Assembly (NCBI GenBank): GCA_017886575.1
Contig: JAGHJP010000055.1
Span: 1-64,000, forward strand
Source of the DNA: Clostridia bacterium
GTDB lineage: Bacteria > Bacillota > Clostridia > Christensenellales > Borkfalkiaceae
Length of the DNA: 64,000 bases
Reading direction: 5' to 3'
The position numbers and the translations under genes are program-made. Below, piece by piece: positions 32,886 to 41,763 of the stretch (positions are counted from its first letter, which is position 1; the number at the start of each line of letters is the position of its first letter). Below the pieces are notes generated by a model. It did no database searches. It saw nothing but the letters and a program-made list of their open reading frames with translations, and was not told where the DNA came from.

Positions 32886-35456
32886 TTATTTTGCGTCGAA
32901 CCACCGTTTGCCGCGGGAAATGTCCACGGTCAGCGGCACGGAGAGGCTTGCCGCGCCCTCCATACATGTTTTGAGGATCTGCGCCGCCTCGTCCGCCTCG
33001 TCCTCGGCGGCGTCGATGACCAACTCGTCGTGCACCTGCAGAATGAGGCGCGAACGCATGTTCCGCTTTTTCAGTTCCTCCCGAACGGAGATCATCGCGA
33101 TCTTGATGATGTCCGCGCTCGACCCCTGCAGCGGCATGTTCATCGCCGCGCGTTCGCCGAACTGCCGCACGTTGTAATTGGGCGATCTGAGTTCGGGGAT
33201 GTCCCGCTTCCGCCCGAAAAGCGTGGTGACGTATCCGTTGGCTTTGGCAAACTCCACCGTGCCGTTCAGGTACTCTTTGACGGCGGGATATGCCTCAAAA
33301 TAGCGGCGGATAAATTCTGCCGCCTCCGTGGGAGAGATGCCGAGGCTTTGGCTGAGCCCGAAGGCGCTTTCACCGTAAATGATGCCGAAGTTGACCGCCT
33401 TGGCGCTGCGGCGCATGGCGGGCGTCACGTCCCCCTCCCGCACGCCGTACACCTTTGCCGCCGTTTCGCGGTGGATGTCCTTGCCCGCGCGGTAAGCGGC
33501 AATGAGTTCGGGACAGGCTGACATGTGCGCCAGCAGCCGAAGTTCGATCTGCGAATAGTCGGCGTCGAGCAGCACGCACCCCTCGCTCGCCACAAAGAGT
33601 TTCCGGATCTCCCGCCCCTCCTCGGTGCGGATGGGAATGTTCTGCAGGTTGGGATTCTTGCTCGAAAGCCGCCCCGTGGAAGTGACGTTCTGCATATAGG
33701 TCGTATGCACGCGGCCGTTTTTCAGGCAACTTTTCAACCCTTCGACATAGGTCGAATAGAGTTTTTGTATCTTCCTGTATTCGAGGATCACCCGCACGAT
33801 CTCGTGCTCGGGCGCGAGTTTTTCCAGAACCTCCACGCTGGAGGAATAGGAGCCGTTTTTGCTCTTTTTGCCCCCGCGGATGCCGAGTTTTTCAAACAGG
33901 ATGTTGCCGAGTTGCTTGGCGGAATTGATATTAAAAGTATCGTCCCCCGCCAATTCATGGATGCGGCGGGAAAGGGTCTCCAGCCGCGCGGCATATTCCC
34001 TGCCGAGGCGGGAAAGGCTGACGCCGTCCACGCAGACACCGGCGCACTCCATGTCATATAATACTGCGCAAAGCGGCTTTTCCATGCGGGAATACAGGTC
34101 CAAAGTGCCCGTATTTTCCGCTTTTTCCCGCATTTTCGTATAGAGCAGGCGGAGAGAACGGGCGGGGTTCTCCTTCGGCAGGCCGTAGGAATCCAAAACA
34201 AAGGCGAGCGGTTCCTCTCTTCCCGAAAAATCGGTCAGATATTTGAGCAGGGAAACGTCCTCGAACGCCGCCTCGAACGGAATGCCCGCTCCGCCCAGGA
34301 CGTGCATCATGTCCTTTGCGCCGTATAAAAACACGGCATTTTGCTTTTTGCCGAAGATCGACCGCAATATTTGCTGCAGGTCCGCTTCGTCGACGCCGCC
34401 CGAAAGCAGGTCGACGCGCTCTGCCAATTCATACTCCGTATCGCCCGCAAAGACGTGCCGCCGTTCGCCCCACACGACGGAAAATTCCCTATTGTTTTCC
34501 AGCGACTCCCGCATGTCTTCAAAGGCGCGCATCGTCACGTTGCGGACGGGCGGCAGATCGGGCGCAGCACTCTCTTCCGCCGCGGCGTCCTCTTCGTACA
34601 GGCTGTCGTCCGCATAGAGGATGCGGAATTCGAGAGAGGCGAATTTGCGGCGCAGCGCGGCAGGAAAAGGCGTTTTCAGACGGCACTCCTCCAATTCGAT
34701 ATCCAACGGCACGGCGGTGTCGATGGTCGCAAGTTTTTCGGACAGAAAAGCCAGATCGCGGTTTTCCGCCAACTTTTTGTGCACCGCGCCGCCGATCTCG
34801 TCCAGATGACCGTAAACGTTCCGCAGGTTATCGTATTGTACAAGCAGTTTCATCGCCATCTTCTCGCCGACGCCGGGCACGCCGGGGATATTGTCCGACG
34901 AATCGCCCATCAACGATTTCAGATCGACGATCTGGGCGGGACGAAGCCCCGTGAGTTCCCGGAAATTCTCATCGTTCAGGAGCAGAATATCCGAAACGCC
35001 CTTGCGGGTATAGCAGACGGACGTATTTTCGTTGACGAGTTGATAGGAATCCCTGTCGCCCGTATAAATGAAACTCTGCACGGGAAATTTGCGGGAAAGC
35101 GAGCCGATGATGTCGTCCGCTTCATAGCCCTCCTTTTCGCACATCTTCACGTTCATCAACGCGAGGCATTCTTTCAGAACGGGCAGCTGCACGGCAAGTT
35201 CCTCGGGCATCGGCTTGCGGGTCGCCTTGTATCCGTCGTACATCTTGTGGCGGAAGGTGGGCGCGCGCAGGTCGAACGCGACCACGGCATAGGCGGGACG
35301 CATATCCCCGACGATCTTCAGAAACAGTTTGAGAAAGCCGAACACGCCGCCCGTCGGCAGTCCGTCCTTGGTGGAAAAATGAGGCGTGGCAAAGTATGCC
35401 CTGTTCAACAAACTGTTTCCGTCGATGAGAATCAATTTTTCCATGTCCTTTTTCAC
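32886..35456 (-). CDS. polA: DNA polymerase I
   Basis: An 856-residue family A polymerase. The N-terminal 5'-3' exonuclease domain begins LILIDGNSLLNRAYFAT and contains GDSSDNIPGVPGVGEKMA. The central 3'-5' exonuclease domain appears degenerate, lacking the usual DEDD acids, as in many Gram-positives. Polymerase motifs A (LLDADYSQIELRLLAHMS), B (RRSAKAVNFGIIYGESAFGLS) and C (LQVHDELVIDA) are intact. The start is a GTG at 35456 with AGAGG upstream. A copy of the palindromic repeat lies in the leader, between the promoter and the start. Confidence 0.96.
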   Translation of the reverse strand: MKKDMEKLILIDGNSLLNRAYFATPHFSTKDGLPTGGVFGFLKLFLKIVGDMRPAYAVVAFDLRAPTFRHKMYDGYKATRKPMPEELAVQLPVLKECLALMNVKMCEKEGYEADDIIGSLSRKFPVQSFIYTGDRDSYQLVNENTSVCYTRKGVSDILLLNDENFRELTGLRPAQIVDLKSLMGDSSDNIPGVPGVGEKMAMKLLVQYDNLRNVYGHLDEIGGAVHKKLAENRDLAFLSEKLATIDTAVPLDIELEECRLKTPFPAALRRKFASLEFRILYADDSLYEEDAAAEESAAPDLPPVRNVTMRAFEDMRESLENNREFSVVWGERRHVFAGDTEYELAERVDLLSGGVDEADLQQILRSIFGKKQNAVFLYGAKDMMHVLGGAGIPFEAAFEDVSLLKYLTDFSGREEPLAFVLDSYGLPKENPARSLRLLYTKMREKAENTGTLDLYSRMEKPLCAVLYDMECAGVCVDGVSLSRLGREYAARLETLSRRIHELAGDDTFNINSAKQLGNILFEKLGIRGGKKSKNGSYSSSVEVLEKLAPEHEIVRVILEYRKIQKLYSTYVEGLKSCLKNGRVHTTYMQNVTSTGRLSSKNPNLQNIPIRTEEGREIRKLFVASEGCVLLDADYSQIELRLLAHMSACPELIAAYRAGKDIHRETAAKVYGVREGDVTPAMRRSAKAVNFGIIYGESAFGLSQSLGISPTEAAEFIRRYFEAYPAVKEYLNGTVEFAKANGYVTTLFGRKRDIPELRSPNYNVRQFGERAAMNMPLQGSSADIIKIAMISVREELKKRNMRSRLILQVHDELVIDAAEDEADEAAQILKTCMEGAASLSVPLTVDISRGKRWFDAK

Positions 35457-35466
35457 AAAAACCTCT

Positions 35467-35487
35467 TTATTATGTCTAACATAATAC
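35467..35487. repeat. Palindromic repeat, copy 3 (polA leader)
   Basis: TTATTATGTC, central T, AACATAATAC: palindromic apart from two positions. It lies 11 bp upstream of the polA start and about 75 bp downstream of its -10 box. Confidence 0.65.
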
Positions 35488-35561
35488 TTCTTAAATTATA
35501 AAAATAAGATAAATCGACGTTTTTTCGGCGCCGTTTCCGTTATTTTTTGTCTTTCCTCTCC

Positions 35562-35590
35562 ATTATATAGCAAACGGCAAAAAAAAGCAA
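35562..35590 (-). promoter_or_regulatory. Promoter of polA-coaE
   Basis: Minus strand TTGCTT (35585-35590), 17-bp spacer, TATAAT (35562-35567). The leader is about 100 nt. Confidence 0.8.
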
Positions 35591-35602
35591 GTTATACCGC
35601 CC

Positions 35603-35640
35603 AAAAAACGAGCGCCCGAAAGAATTGACTTTCAAGGCGC
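35603..35640 (-). terminator. Terminator of the hexuronate operon
   Basis: An 11-bp stem with a one-base bulge (arms 35629-35640 and 35612-35622) followed on the minus strand by TCGTTTTTT. It lies about 80 bp beyond the GH2 stop. Confidence 0.65.
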
Positions 35641-35721
35641 CGTTTTCAATATATCGGAGGAATTCAATAGTCGTTTTTTATGCGTTTTTTTGATGCGGAC
35701 CTCTCTCCGCGGAAACGCTTC

Positions 35722-37635
35722 TTATTTTTCCCAGCTCTTATTGCTGCCACCCTTGGGCACGATGTAGGCGGGATCGGGCTTGTCTACATGGACGACGGTG
35801 ATGCTGTCTTTCAAATCGCCGCTTCTGACTTCCAACTCGTTTTTGTCAAGCATGGGCAAGGTGAAATTGAACACTTTATCCCCTTTCTTGGTCTCGACAA
35901 GTTTGCCGTTTTGATAGAGACTGACTTCGGGCTGATTGGAATAGACTTTGACTTTCAGTTTGCTGCCCGTGCGGTTGACGAAACGCCTGCCGCAGAGGTG
36001 CACGAAAGGTTCGTCCGACCAATACGCCTTATAGAGGTAGAAGGCATCTTTGCGGGTCTTTCTGTCAAACGTGACGAGTCCCTTGTGGTTCATGCCGGGT
36101 TCCCCGCCCTGATTGCGTGCGTCGGCGGCAAAGTCGAACATGTTCCAGACGTGCGTCGCCCAAAGATACGGGCGTTTCGCAAAGAATTTGAGCATGTATT
36201 CGTGATAGACCGCCTGATACTCCTCTGTATTGTCGCCGCGGCGGGGCTTGACGCTGTGCAGGTTGGTCATCGCCTCCGCGCCGTATTCGGACATGCCGAT
36301 GCAGCGGTTGGGGTACAGGAAGCGGAAGAATCCGAACCACAGGTCGTTGAGGAAGAGCCCGGGCACATACCAGCCGAGATAGAGGTTCCACGACACGATG
36401 TCCGTGATGTGCGCCGAACGGTTCATGGGCGTGCACATCGCAAAACAGGCGAGCGTGGTCAGACGGGTGGGGTCGAGCTGATGGCACAGATCGTTCAGCC
36501 GCCTGTGGTTCTCCAGCATATCCTTCTTATGAACGTGGAACATGGTGATCTCATTGGAAACGCCCCATACCACGATGGAAGGATGGTTATAGTTCTGCGC
36601 AATGAGTTCGCGCATCTGCGTTTCGGTGTTTTCGTTTGCGGCGGGCATGTGCTTGGAAATGTAGGGAATCTCCGCCCAGACGACCATACCGTATTTGTCG
36701 CACAGGTCATAGAAATACTGATCGTGCTGATAGTGCGCCAGACGGATGGTGTTCGCGCCGATCTCGCGGATGAGCGCCATGTCCTCTTCGTGCTCTTTTT
36801 TGGTGATGGCGTTGCCGAGCCCGGGGCGGTCCTGGTGGCGGCAGACGCCGCGCAGCGGATAAGATCTTCCGTTGAGGAAGAATCCCTTGTCCGGGTCGAT
36901 CTTGAAGGTACGGAAGCCCGTCTTGCACTCCGTGCGGTCGACGACTTCGCCGTTCACGGTCAGTTCGCCGACGACGGTATAGAGGTAAGGATCCTTCACG
37001 CCGTTCCAAAGATGCACATTCGGCACTTTGATCTTTTCGCCGGGCTTACCGCTTGCGACTGTGTTTCCGTCCGCGTCGACGAGGGAAATTTTCACTTCCC
37101 CTTCGCCGTGCACGTTTGCCTCCGCGAGCAGCTCCCCGTCCTCTCCCGACACGATGGGCGTGACTTTGAGGTGAGGCGCGGCATGATCACCGTAAGCAAA
37201 GTGATTTTTGGGCAGGATCTCCAGCGTTACGTCCCTGTAAATGCCGCCGTAGAAGGTGAAGTCCGCTTTCTGCGGGTACACCTTGTCGGTGGGCGTATTG
37301 TCGGCAATGACCTCGATGGTATTTTCCTCCTCCAGCGCGTCCGTCAGGTCGACGATGAAGGTCGAATAACCGCCCTCGTGGCGGGCAAGATGTTTCCCGT
37401 TGAGGGAAACATCCGCCTCGGAGTTGACGCCGCGGAAAACCGCGATGCACTTTTCTCCTTCGCCGAGTTCGGGGCTTGAAAACACCTTGGCATACGTGCA
37501 GGGACAGCGCTTGTAATCGTCGCCGCCGTCCTGCCCGTCCGTGCCGTTCCATGTATGCGGCAGGGTCACGGCGACGGGCTGCCGCCCGGGCATCGCAAAA
37601 TGCCAGTTCTCATTAAATGCTATGATTTTTCTCAA
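35722..37635 (-). CDS. Glycoside hydrolase family 2 enzyme, probable beta-glucuronidase or beta-galactosidase
   Basis: A 637-residue retaining glycosidase with the GH2 sugar-binding, immunoglobulin-like and TIM-barrel domains. Acid/base Glu362 is in VVWGVSNEITMF and nucleophile Glu450 in GMSEYGAEAM; there is no signal peptide, so it acts on imported substrate. The segment MNHKGLVTFDRK contains the Asn-x-Lys motif that binds the carboxylate in beta-glucuronidases, though some beta-galactosidases also carry it. Its place at the end of a glucuronate operon favours glucuronidase. The start is a TTG with AGGGG upstream. Confidence 0.88.
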   Translation of the reverse strand: MRKIIAFNENWHFAMPGRQPVAVTLPHTWNGTDGQDGGDDYKRCPCTYAKVFSSPELGEGEKCIAVFRGVNSEADVSLNGKHLARHEGGYSTFIVDLTDALEEENTIEVIADNTPTDKVYPQKADFTFYGGIYRDVTLEILPKNHFAYGDHAAPHLKVTPIVSGEDGELLAEANVHGEGEVKISLVDADGNTVASGKPGEKIKVPNVHLWNGVKDPYLYTVVGELTVNGEVVDRTECKTGFRTFKIDPDKGFFLNGRSYPLRGVCRHQDRPGLGNAITKKEHEEDMALIREIGANTIRLAHYQHDQYFYDLCDKYGMVVWAEIPYISKHMPAANENTETQMRELIAQNYNHPSIVVWGVSNEITMFHVHKKDMLENHRRLNDLCHQLDPTRLTTLACFAMCTPMNRSAHITDIVSWNLYLGWYVPGLFLNDLWFGFFRFLYPNRCIGMSEYGAEAMTNLHSVKPRRGDNTEEYQAVYHEYMLKFFAKRPYLWATHVWNMFDFAADARNQGGEPGMNHKGLVTFDRKTRKDAFYLYKAYWSDEPFVHLCGRRFVNRTGSKLKVKVYSNQPEVSLYQNGKLVETKKGDKVFNFTLPMLDKNELEVRSGDLKDSITVVHVDKPDPAYIVPKGGSNKSWEK

Positions 37636-37654
37636 AATTCATTGTCCCCTTTTG

Positions 37655-40042
37655 TTAAGATTCGGAGGAATCGTCCGCGTTGTCTTCCGCAACGGGAGTT
37701 TCGCTCCCGGCAGCCGCCGCAGCCGCACCGCCGTTTGCCTTCGCGTTTGCCTCTTCGATTATCGTGCGCACTTCGTCGGTGAGATATTCTTCGGGAATGT
37801 CGACGGCATTGGACGAAGGCACGCCCGAAACTCTCTCGCGCCGCGTGAAGATGAAGTTGTAGATCTTATCGAGAATGTTGTCCTTTTCGACGATGACCTC
37901 ACCCGTCTTTTTGTTGATGCGCGGAGGTTTGTTGTAGACGAACGCCGCGGGCACCTGGTCGATGGTCTTCCAGGTCTCCATCGCCTGATCCATGCTCATA
38001 CCGCCGGCAACGGCCGCTTTACGGACGGCGTTGACCGCCTGGATCTCCTGCAATCTCTTGCCGGACAGGCTGTAACGGGTCATGGCGAAGATGGTGATCG
38101 CCCAGGCCGCCATGGGCAGCAGGCAGAAGCAGATGATCGCGGAGAGCTGCATGCCTTCCATGTAGGGCGTACCCTCTGCGGGCAGAGCCGTCAGGCCGGG
38201 CACGAGCAGAACGATGAAGAGCTGTAAGAGCAAAGACTGCAATGCCGAAATCAACTTATCGATGAGCGAGAAGATGGTGCCCATGATGCCGGGCAGGTAA
38301 TTGCCCGAACGATAGGTCTCGTAGTCCGTGCAGTCGGCGACCATCGGGATGGTCAGGTTGTCGCAGCAGTTGAACGCGCCGTAACCGCAGCCGTACAGGA
38401 TGATGAAGATGATGGTATAGGCGTTGATGGTCAGGTGGAACCCGCCCTCCATAGAGAAGAGCGACAGGTGGGTCGCGGGGTCATCATGGTTATAGATGCA
38501 GAGCATGATGAGTACGCCGATGTAGAACAGGAAGGCAAACGCCGTGAACTGTGCAACGCCGCGTTTCTGTCCCTTTCTGCCCGCCGTCGTGGATCCCCAC
38601 AGGAAGAAGATGCCCATGAAGATGAAGCAGAGCGCATAGAACGGTATGTACAGGCCGTTGTAGTCACCCATCAGACAGCCATAGACCAGGAAGGCGACGG
38701 CGCCGGACGTCGAAACGGTGGAAGCCAGCTTGTTGAAGCCCGAGGAGAGCACCAGCCAGCGCATTTCCTTATTGCTCTTGAGAATGTCGATGTAGTCGCG
38801 GAACTTTGCAGGTTTCTCGGTGCTGACGCCCCAGAATTCGGGTTTATCCTTTTCGGAGATAGCCGCGACCGCCATGACGGTGTAGATCGCCGACACGATG
38901 ATGACGAACGGCACCATGATGTAGTAGAACTGAATGCCGTAAGCCGCGCCGCGCAGATATGTATAATAAGGAGTACCGCCGTTTTCAGCCGTTCCCAACC
39001 CTTCGGCAATCAAAGCGTTCACGTCGATGTTATGATCTACCATGGCGGCGATCAGCTGATCGGTCGGAACATCCAGGAGGGAAGCATAGCCGGCAAAATC
39101 CTGCACGTTGAGCGTATCGACCGCCCATCTCTCGATCAAGCCCTGTACGGAATACACGGTCACGGAGGAAATCTCGACCCCGCCTTCGACGGCGGTGATC
39201 GCATAGGATCCGCCTTCCACCAGGGAGACCGCGTCGAGATTGGTGATGATGCCGCCGTTCGTCACCGCTTCCAGCAGTTCCGCCGTCGTCATGCCTTCAA
39301 CGGACGCAAGCCCGAGGTTGTTCGTCGCCAGGTTTTCGAGCAACTCCCGCAAGGAGTAAACCGCCGTTACGCCGTCGGGCAGGCTGGATTCGTATACGAT
39401 CAACCCCTTCGGGCAGATCGCTTCATTGGTCAGGACGCCGCCCGCCATGACGTTGACGAGTACGATGGAACCGATCATGCCGATCATGTTCCAGATGACG
39501 AACTGGGAACGCTGCTGCGGATCGTTCGTGAGGCAGGTCTGCCCCGCCTTGGTGACCGCGCACTGACAGGTATAGCCCAGAACGTAGATGATGTAGCTGA
39601 TGCAGTACAGGAACCACTGCAGGGGCGCGAGATTGTTCGGGACAAACTGCGCGATGATCATCATGAGCAGGACGGAGAACGCCAGCATGATGTTGCCGAT
39701 GATCATGTACGGACGGAACTTACCGAACCTGCCGTGCGTCTTGTCCATGATGCCGCCCAGGATCGGGTCGGTGATGCCGTCGAACACGCGCATGATCGGC
39801 GCATAGATCGCCGCAAACGTACTGACCGCAAGGGCGACGCCTGCGGAAACCAGCACGCCCCCGATCGCCGCAAACGTGCTTCCCGTCAGATACAGCACTG
39901 CCCAGTACACAAAGTAGTTGTAGAACGCGAAATACACGTTCGTCGCCGCGTTGTTGAACGGGAACAGGGCGATCTGCCATTGTTTTGCGCGGTTGACGGC
40001 AAGGGTGCTGCCGCCGCTCGCGCTTGCTGCTTGTTGTGACAT
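37655..40042 (-). CDS. GPH-type sugar:cation symporter (MFS) with large loop insertion
   Basis: A 795-residue transporter; GPH members usually have about 450-500 residues. The N-terminal half contains the family features (QIALFPFNNAATNVYFAFYNYF, DGITDPILGGIMDKTHGRFGKFRPY). Between the fifth and sixth helices (about residues 195-365) there is an extra extracytoplasmic-side domain rich in Leu, Glu, Val and Thr. The remaining six helices follow, and a tail of about 120 charged and Ala-rich residues ends the protein. It is in the middle of the hexuronate operon, 20 bp before the GH2 gene, so a glucuronide or hexuronate is the likely cargo. Confidence 0.88.
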   Translation of the reverse strand: MSQQAASASGGSTLAVNRAKQWQIALFPFNNAATNVYFAFYNYFVYWAVLYLTGSTFAAIGGVLVSAGVALAVSTFAAIYAPIMRVFDGITDPILGGIMDKTHGRFGKFRPYMIIGNIMLAFSVLLMMIIAQFVPNNLAPLQWFLYCISYIIYVLGYTCQCAVTKAGQTCLTNDPQQRSQFVIWNMIGMIGSIVLVNVMAGGVLTNEAICPKGLIVYESSLPDGVTAVYSLRELLENLATNNLGLASVEGMTTAELLEAVTNGGIITNLDAVSLVEGGSYAITAVEGGVEISSVTVYSVQGLIERWAVDTLNVQDFAGYASLLDVPTDQLIAAMVDHNIDVNALIAEGLGTAENGGTPYYTYLRGAAYGIQFYYIMVPFVIIVSAIYTVMAVAAISEKDKPEFWGVSTEKPAKFRDYIDILKSNKEMRWLVLSSGFNKLASTVSTSGAVAFLVYGCLMGDYNGLYIPFYALCFIFMGIFFLWGSTTAGRKGQKRGVAQFTAFAFLFYIGVLIMLCIYNHDDPATHLSLFSMEGGFHLTINAYTIIFIILYGCGYGAFNCCDNLTIPMVADCTDYETYRSGNYLPGIMGTIFSLIDKLISALQSLLLQLFIVLLVPGLTALPAEGTPYMEGMQLSAIICFCLLPMAAWAITIFAMTRYSLSGKRLQEIQAVNAVRKAAVAGGMSMDQAMETWKTIDQVPAAFVYNKPPRINKKTGEVIVEKDNILDKIYNFIFTRRERVSGVPSSNAVDIPEEYLTDEVRTIIEEANAKANGGAAAAAAGSETPVAEDNADDSSES

Positions 40043-40100
40043 GTTTTTACCTCTCCTTATTTTCTTTTCTGACCGATATAAAACCGGTAAAAATTTCTCT

Positions 40101-41126
40101 TTATCTCTGCACTCTGCCGCTGCCGCTGCCGCCCGCAAGGGATTCCACTTCCGACACGGAGACCATGTTGTAGTCCCCTTCCACGGAGTGTTTCAGGCAG
40201 CTTGCCGCCACGGCAAATTCGATGGCCTTCTGTTCGTCGTAACCGCTCCGCAGCGCATAGATGAGCCCGCCGCCGAAGCTGTCGCCGCCGCCCACGCGAT
40301 CCACGATGTGCATCGCGTATTTGCGCGAGAAGTATGCCTTCTTTTCCTTGCCGCTGTACAGCATCGCCGACCAGTTGTTGTCGTTCGCCGAGATGGATTC
40401 GCGCAGCGTGATCGCCACATAGCGGAAATCAAACCTGTCGGTCAGCTGTTTGGCGACGGAGATATATCCCTCGCGGTTGAGCTTGCCGCTGTCGATGTCC
40501 GTGTTTTCCGCCTCGATGCCGAACACGTCCTTGGCGTCCTCTTCGTTGGCGATGCACACGTCAATGTACTTGCAGAGCTCGGTCATCGTCTTGTTCGCCT
40601 GTTCGCGCGTCCACAGTTTCTTGCGGAAATTGAGGTCGGCGGAAATAGTGATCCCCTTTTCCTTCGCCTTCTTGCACGCCTCGATGCAGATCTCCGCCGT
40701 CTCGGGCGAGAGCGCGGGCGTGATGCCCGTGAAGTGGAACCAGTCCGCTCCCTCGAAGATCTTGTCCCAGTCGAAATCCCCTCTCTTCGCCGTCGCAATG
40801 GCGGAGCCCGCGCGGTCATAAATGACCTTGCTCGGACGCTGGGAAGCGCCCTTCTCGCAATAGTAGATGCCGACCCTGTCGCCGCCGCGAACGATGTTCG
40901 ACGTGTTCACGCCGAATTGACGCAGGCTGTTCACCGCCGCCTGCCCCACTTCGTGTTTGGGCAGCTTGGTCACGAAATCGACGTCCGCACCGTAATTGGC
41001 GAGGGACACCGCCACATTGGCCTCCGCTCCGCCGAACGTCGCTTCCAGCTGGTTGCTCTGCACGATGCGCAGATACCCGTTGGGCGCAAGCCGCAGCATC
41101 AGTTCTCCGAATGTTACCACTTTCAT
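40101..41126 (-). CDS. kdgK: 2-dehydro-3-deoxygluconokinase (PfkB family)
   Basis: A 341-residue ribokinase-family sugar kinase making KDPG from KDG. The substrate-binding block is TFGGAEANVAVSLANYGADVDFV and the catalytic anion-hole motif DRVGGGDSFGGGLIYAL has Gly-Gly-Gly-Asp in place of the usual GAGD. The N-terminus MKVVTFGELMLRLAP is typical of KdgK. Its ATG overlaps the kdgA stop by 4 bp, and the pair performs the two final steps of the pathway. The tail (GGSGSGRVQR) is short and Gly-rich. Confidence 0.93.
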   Translation of the reverse strand: MKVVTFGELMLRLAPNGYLRIVQSNQLEATFGGAEANVAVSLANYGADVDFVTKLPKHEVGQAAVNSLRQFGVNTSNIVRGGDRVGIYYCEKGASQRPSKVIYDRAGSAIATAKRGDFDWDKIFEGADWFHFTGITPALSPETAEICIEACKKAKEKGITISADLNFRKKLWTREQANKTMTELCKYIDVCIANEEDAKDVFGIEAENTDIDSGKLNREGYISVAKQLTDRFDFRYVAITLRESISANDNNWSAMLYSGKEKKAYFSRKYAMHIVDRVGGGDSFGGGLIYALRSGYDEQKAIEFAVAASCLKHSVEGDYNMVSVSEVESLAGGSGSGRVQR

Positions 41127-41740
41127 TTGTTTATTCCTCCTACAAGCGCGACCGCGCTTCTCGTCTTAGCCTCGATCTCTTCGGGCGTACCCTTCGTCAT
41201 CCAGCTCCCGCCGCACGCGACGATCTTATCATAGCCCAAAAATTCCAGCACGTTGTCCTCGCTCACGCCGCCCGTCGGCATGATCCTGATCTGCGGGAAC
41301 GCCGCGCAGATCGCTTTGATCGTCTTGAGCCCGCCGAAGTTGGAGGCGGGGAAGAATTTCAGCGTCGTCAGACCCAGATCGAGCGCCGCGATGATCTCCG
41401 TCGGCGTCACGATGCCGGGGATGTACGGCACGTTCTTCTCCCTGCAAACCTTGGCGACCGCCGCCGACAGCCCCGGGCTGACGATGAACTTCGCGCCGCA
41501 CGCGATGGCCTCTTCGCACTGCTCCGCCGTGATGACCGTACCCGCGCCGATGAGCGCATCCGGATATTCCTTCACGGCAAGGCGGATGGACTCCGCCGCG
41601 CACGCCGTCCGGAAGGTGATCTCCGCCACCGGCAGACCGCCCTTCACCAGGGCGCCCATTGTAGGGAGCGCGTCTTCCACTTTGTTCAATACCACTACCG
41701 GAACGATTTTCAGTTCCTTGATTTTTTCCATGACATCCAT
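41123..41740 (-). CDS. kdgA: KDPG/KHG aldolase
   Basis: A 205-residue class I aldolase splitting 2-dehydro-3-deoxy-6-phosphogluconate into pyruvate and glyceraldehyde 3-phosphate. The Schiff-base Lys is in LKFFPASNFGGLKTIKA; other motifs are GAGTVITAEQCEEAIACGA and ISPG-like IVSPGLS. The glyphs PTGGVSEDNVLEFL close the phosphate site. Length matches Eda (213). It is upstream of kdgK with coupled translation. Confidence 0.95.
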   Translation of the reverse strand: MDVMEKIKELKIVPVVVLNKVEDALPTMGALVKGGLPVAEITFRTACAAESIRLAVKEYPDALIGAGTVITAEQCEEAIACGAKFIVSPGLSAAVAKVCREKNVPYIPGIVTPTEIIAALDLGLTTLKFFPASNFGGLKTIKAICAAFPQIRIMPTGGVSEDNVLEFLGYDKIVACGGSWMTKGTPEEIEAKTRSAVALVGGINK

Positions 41741-41763
41741 GATCGATCTACCTCTGATATATC

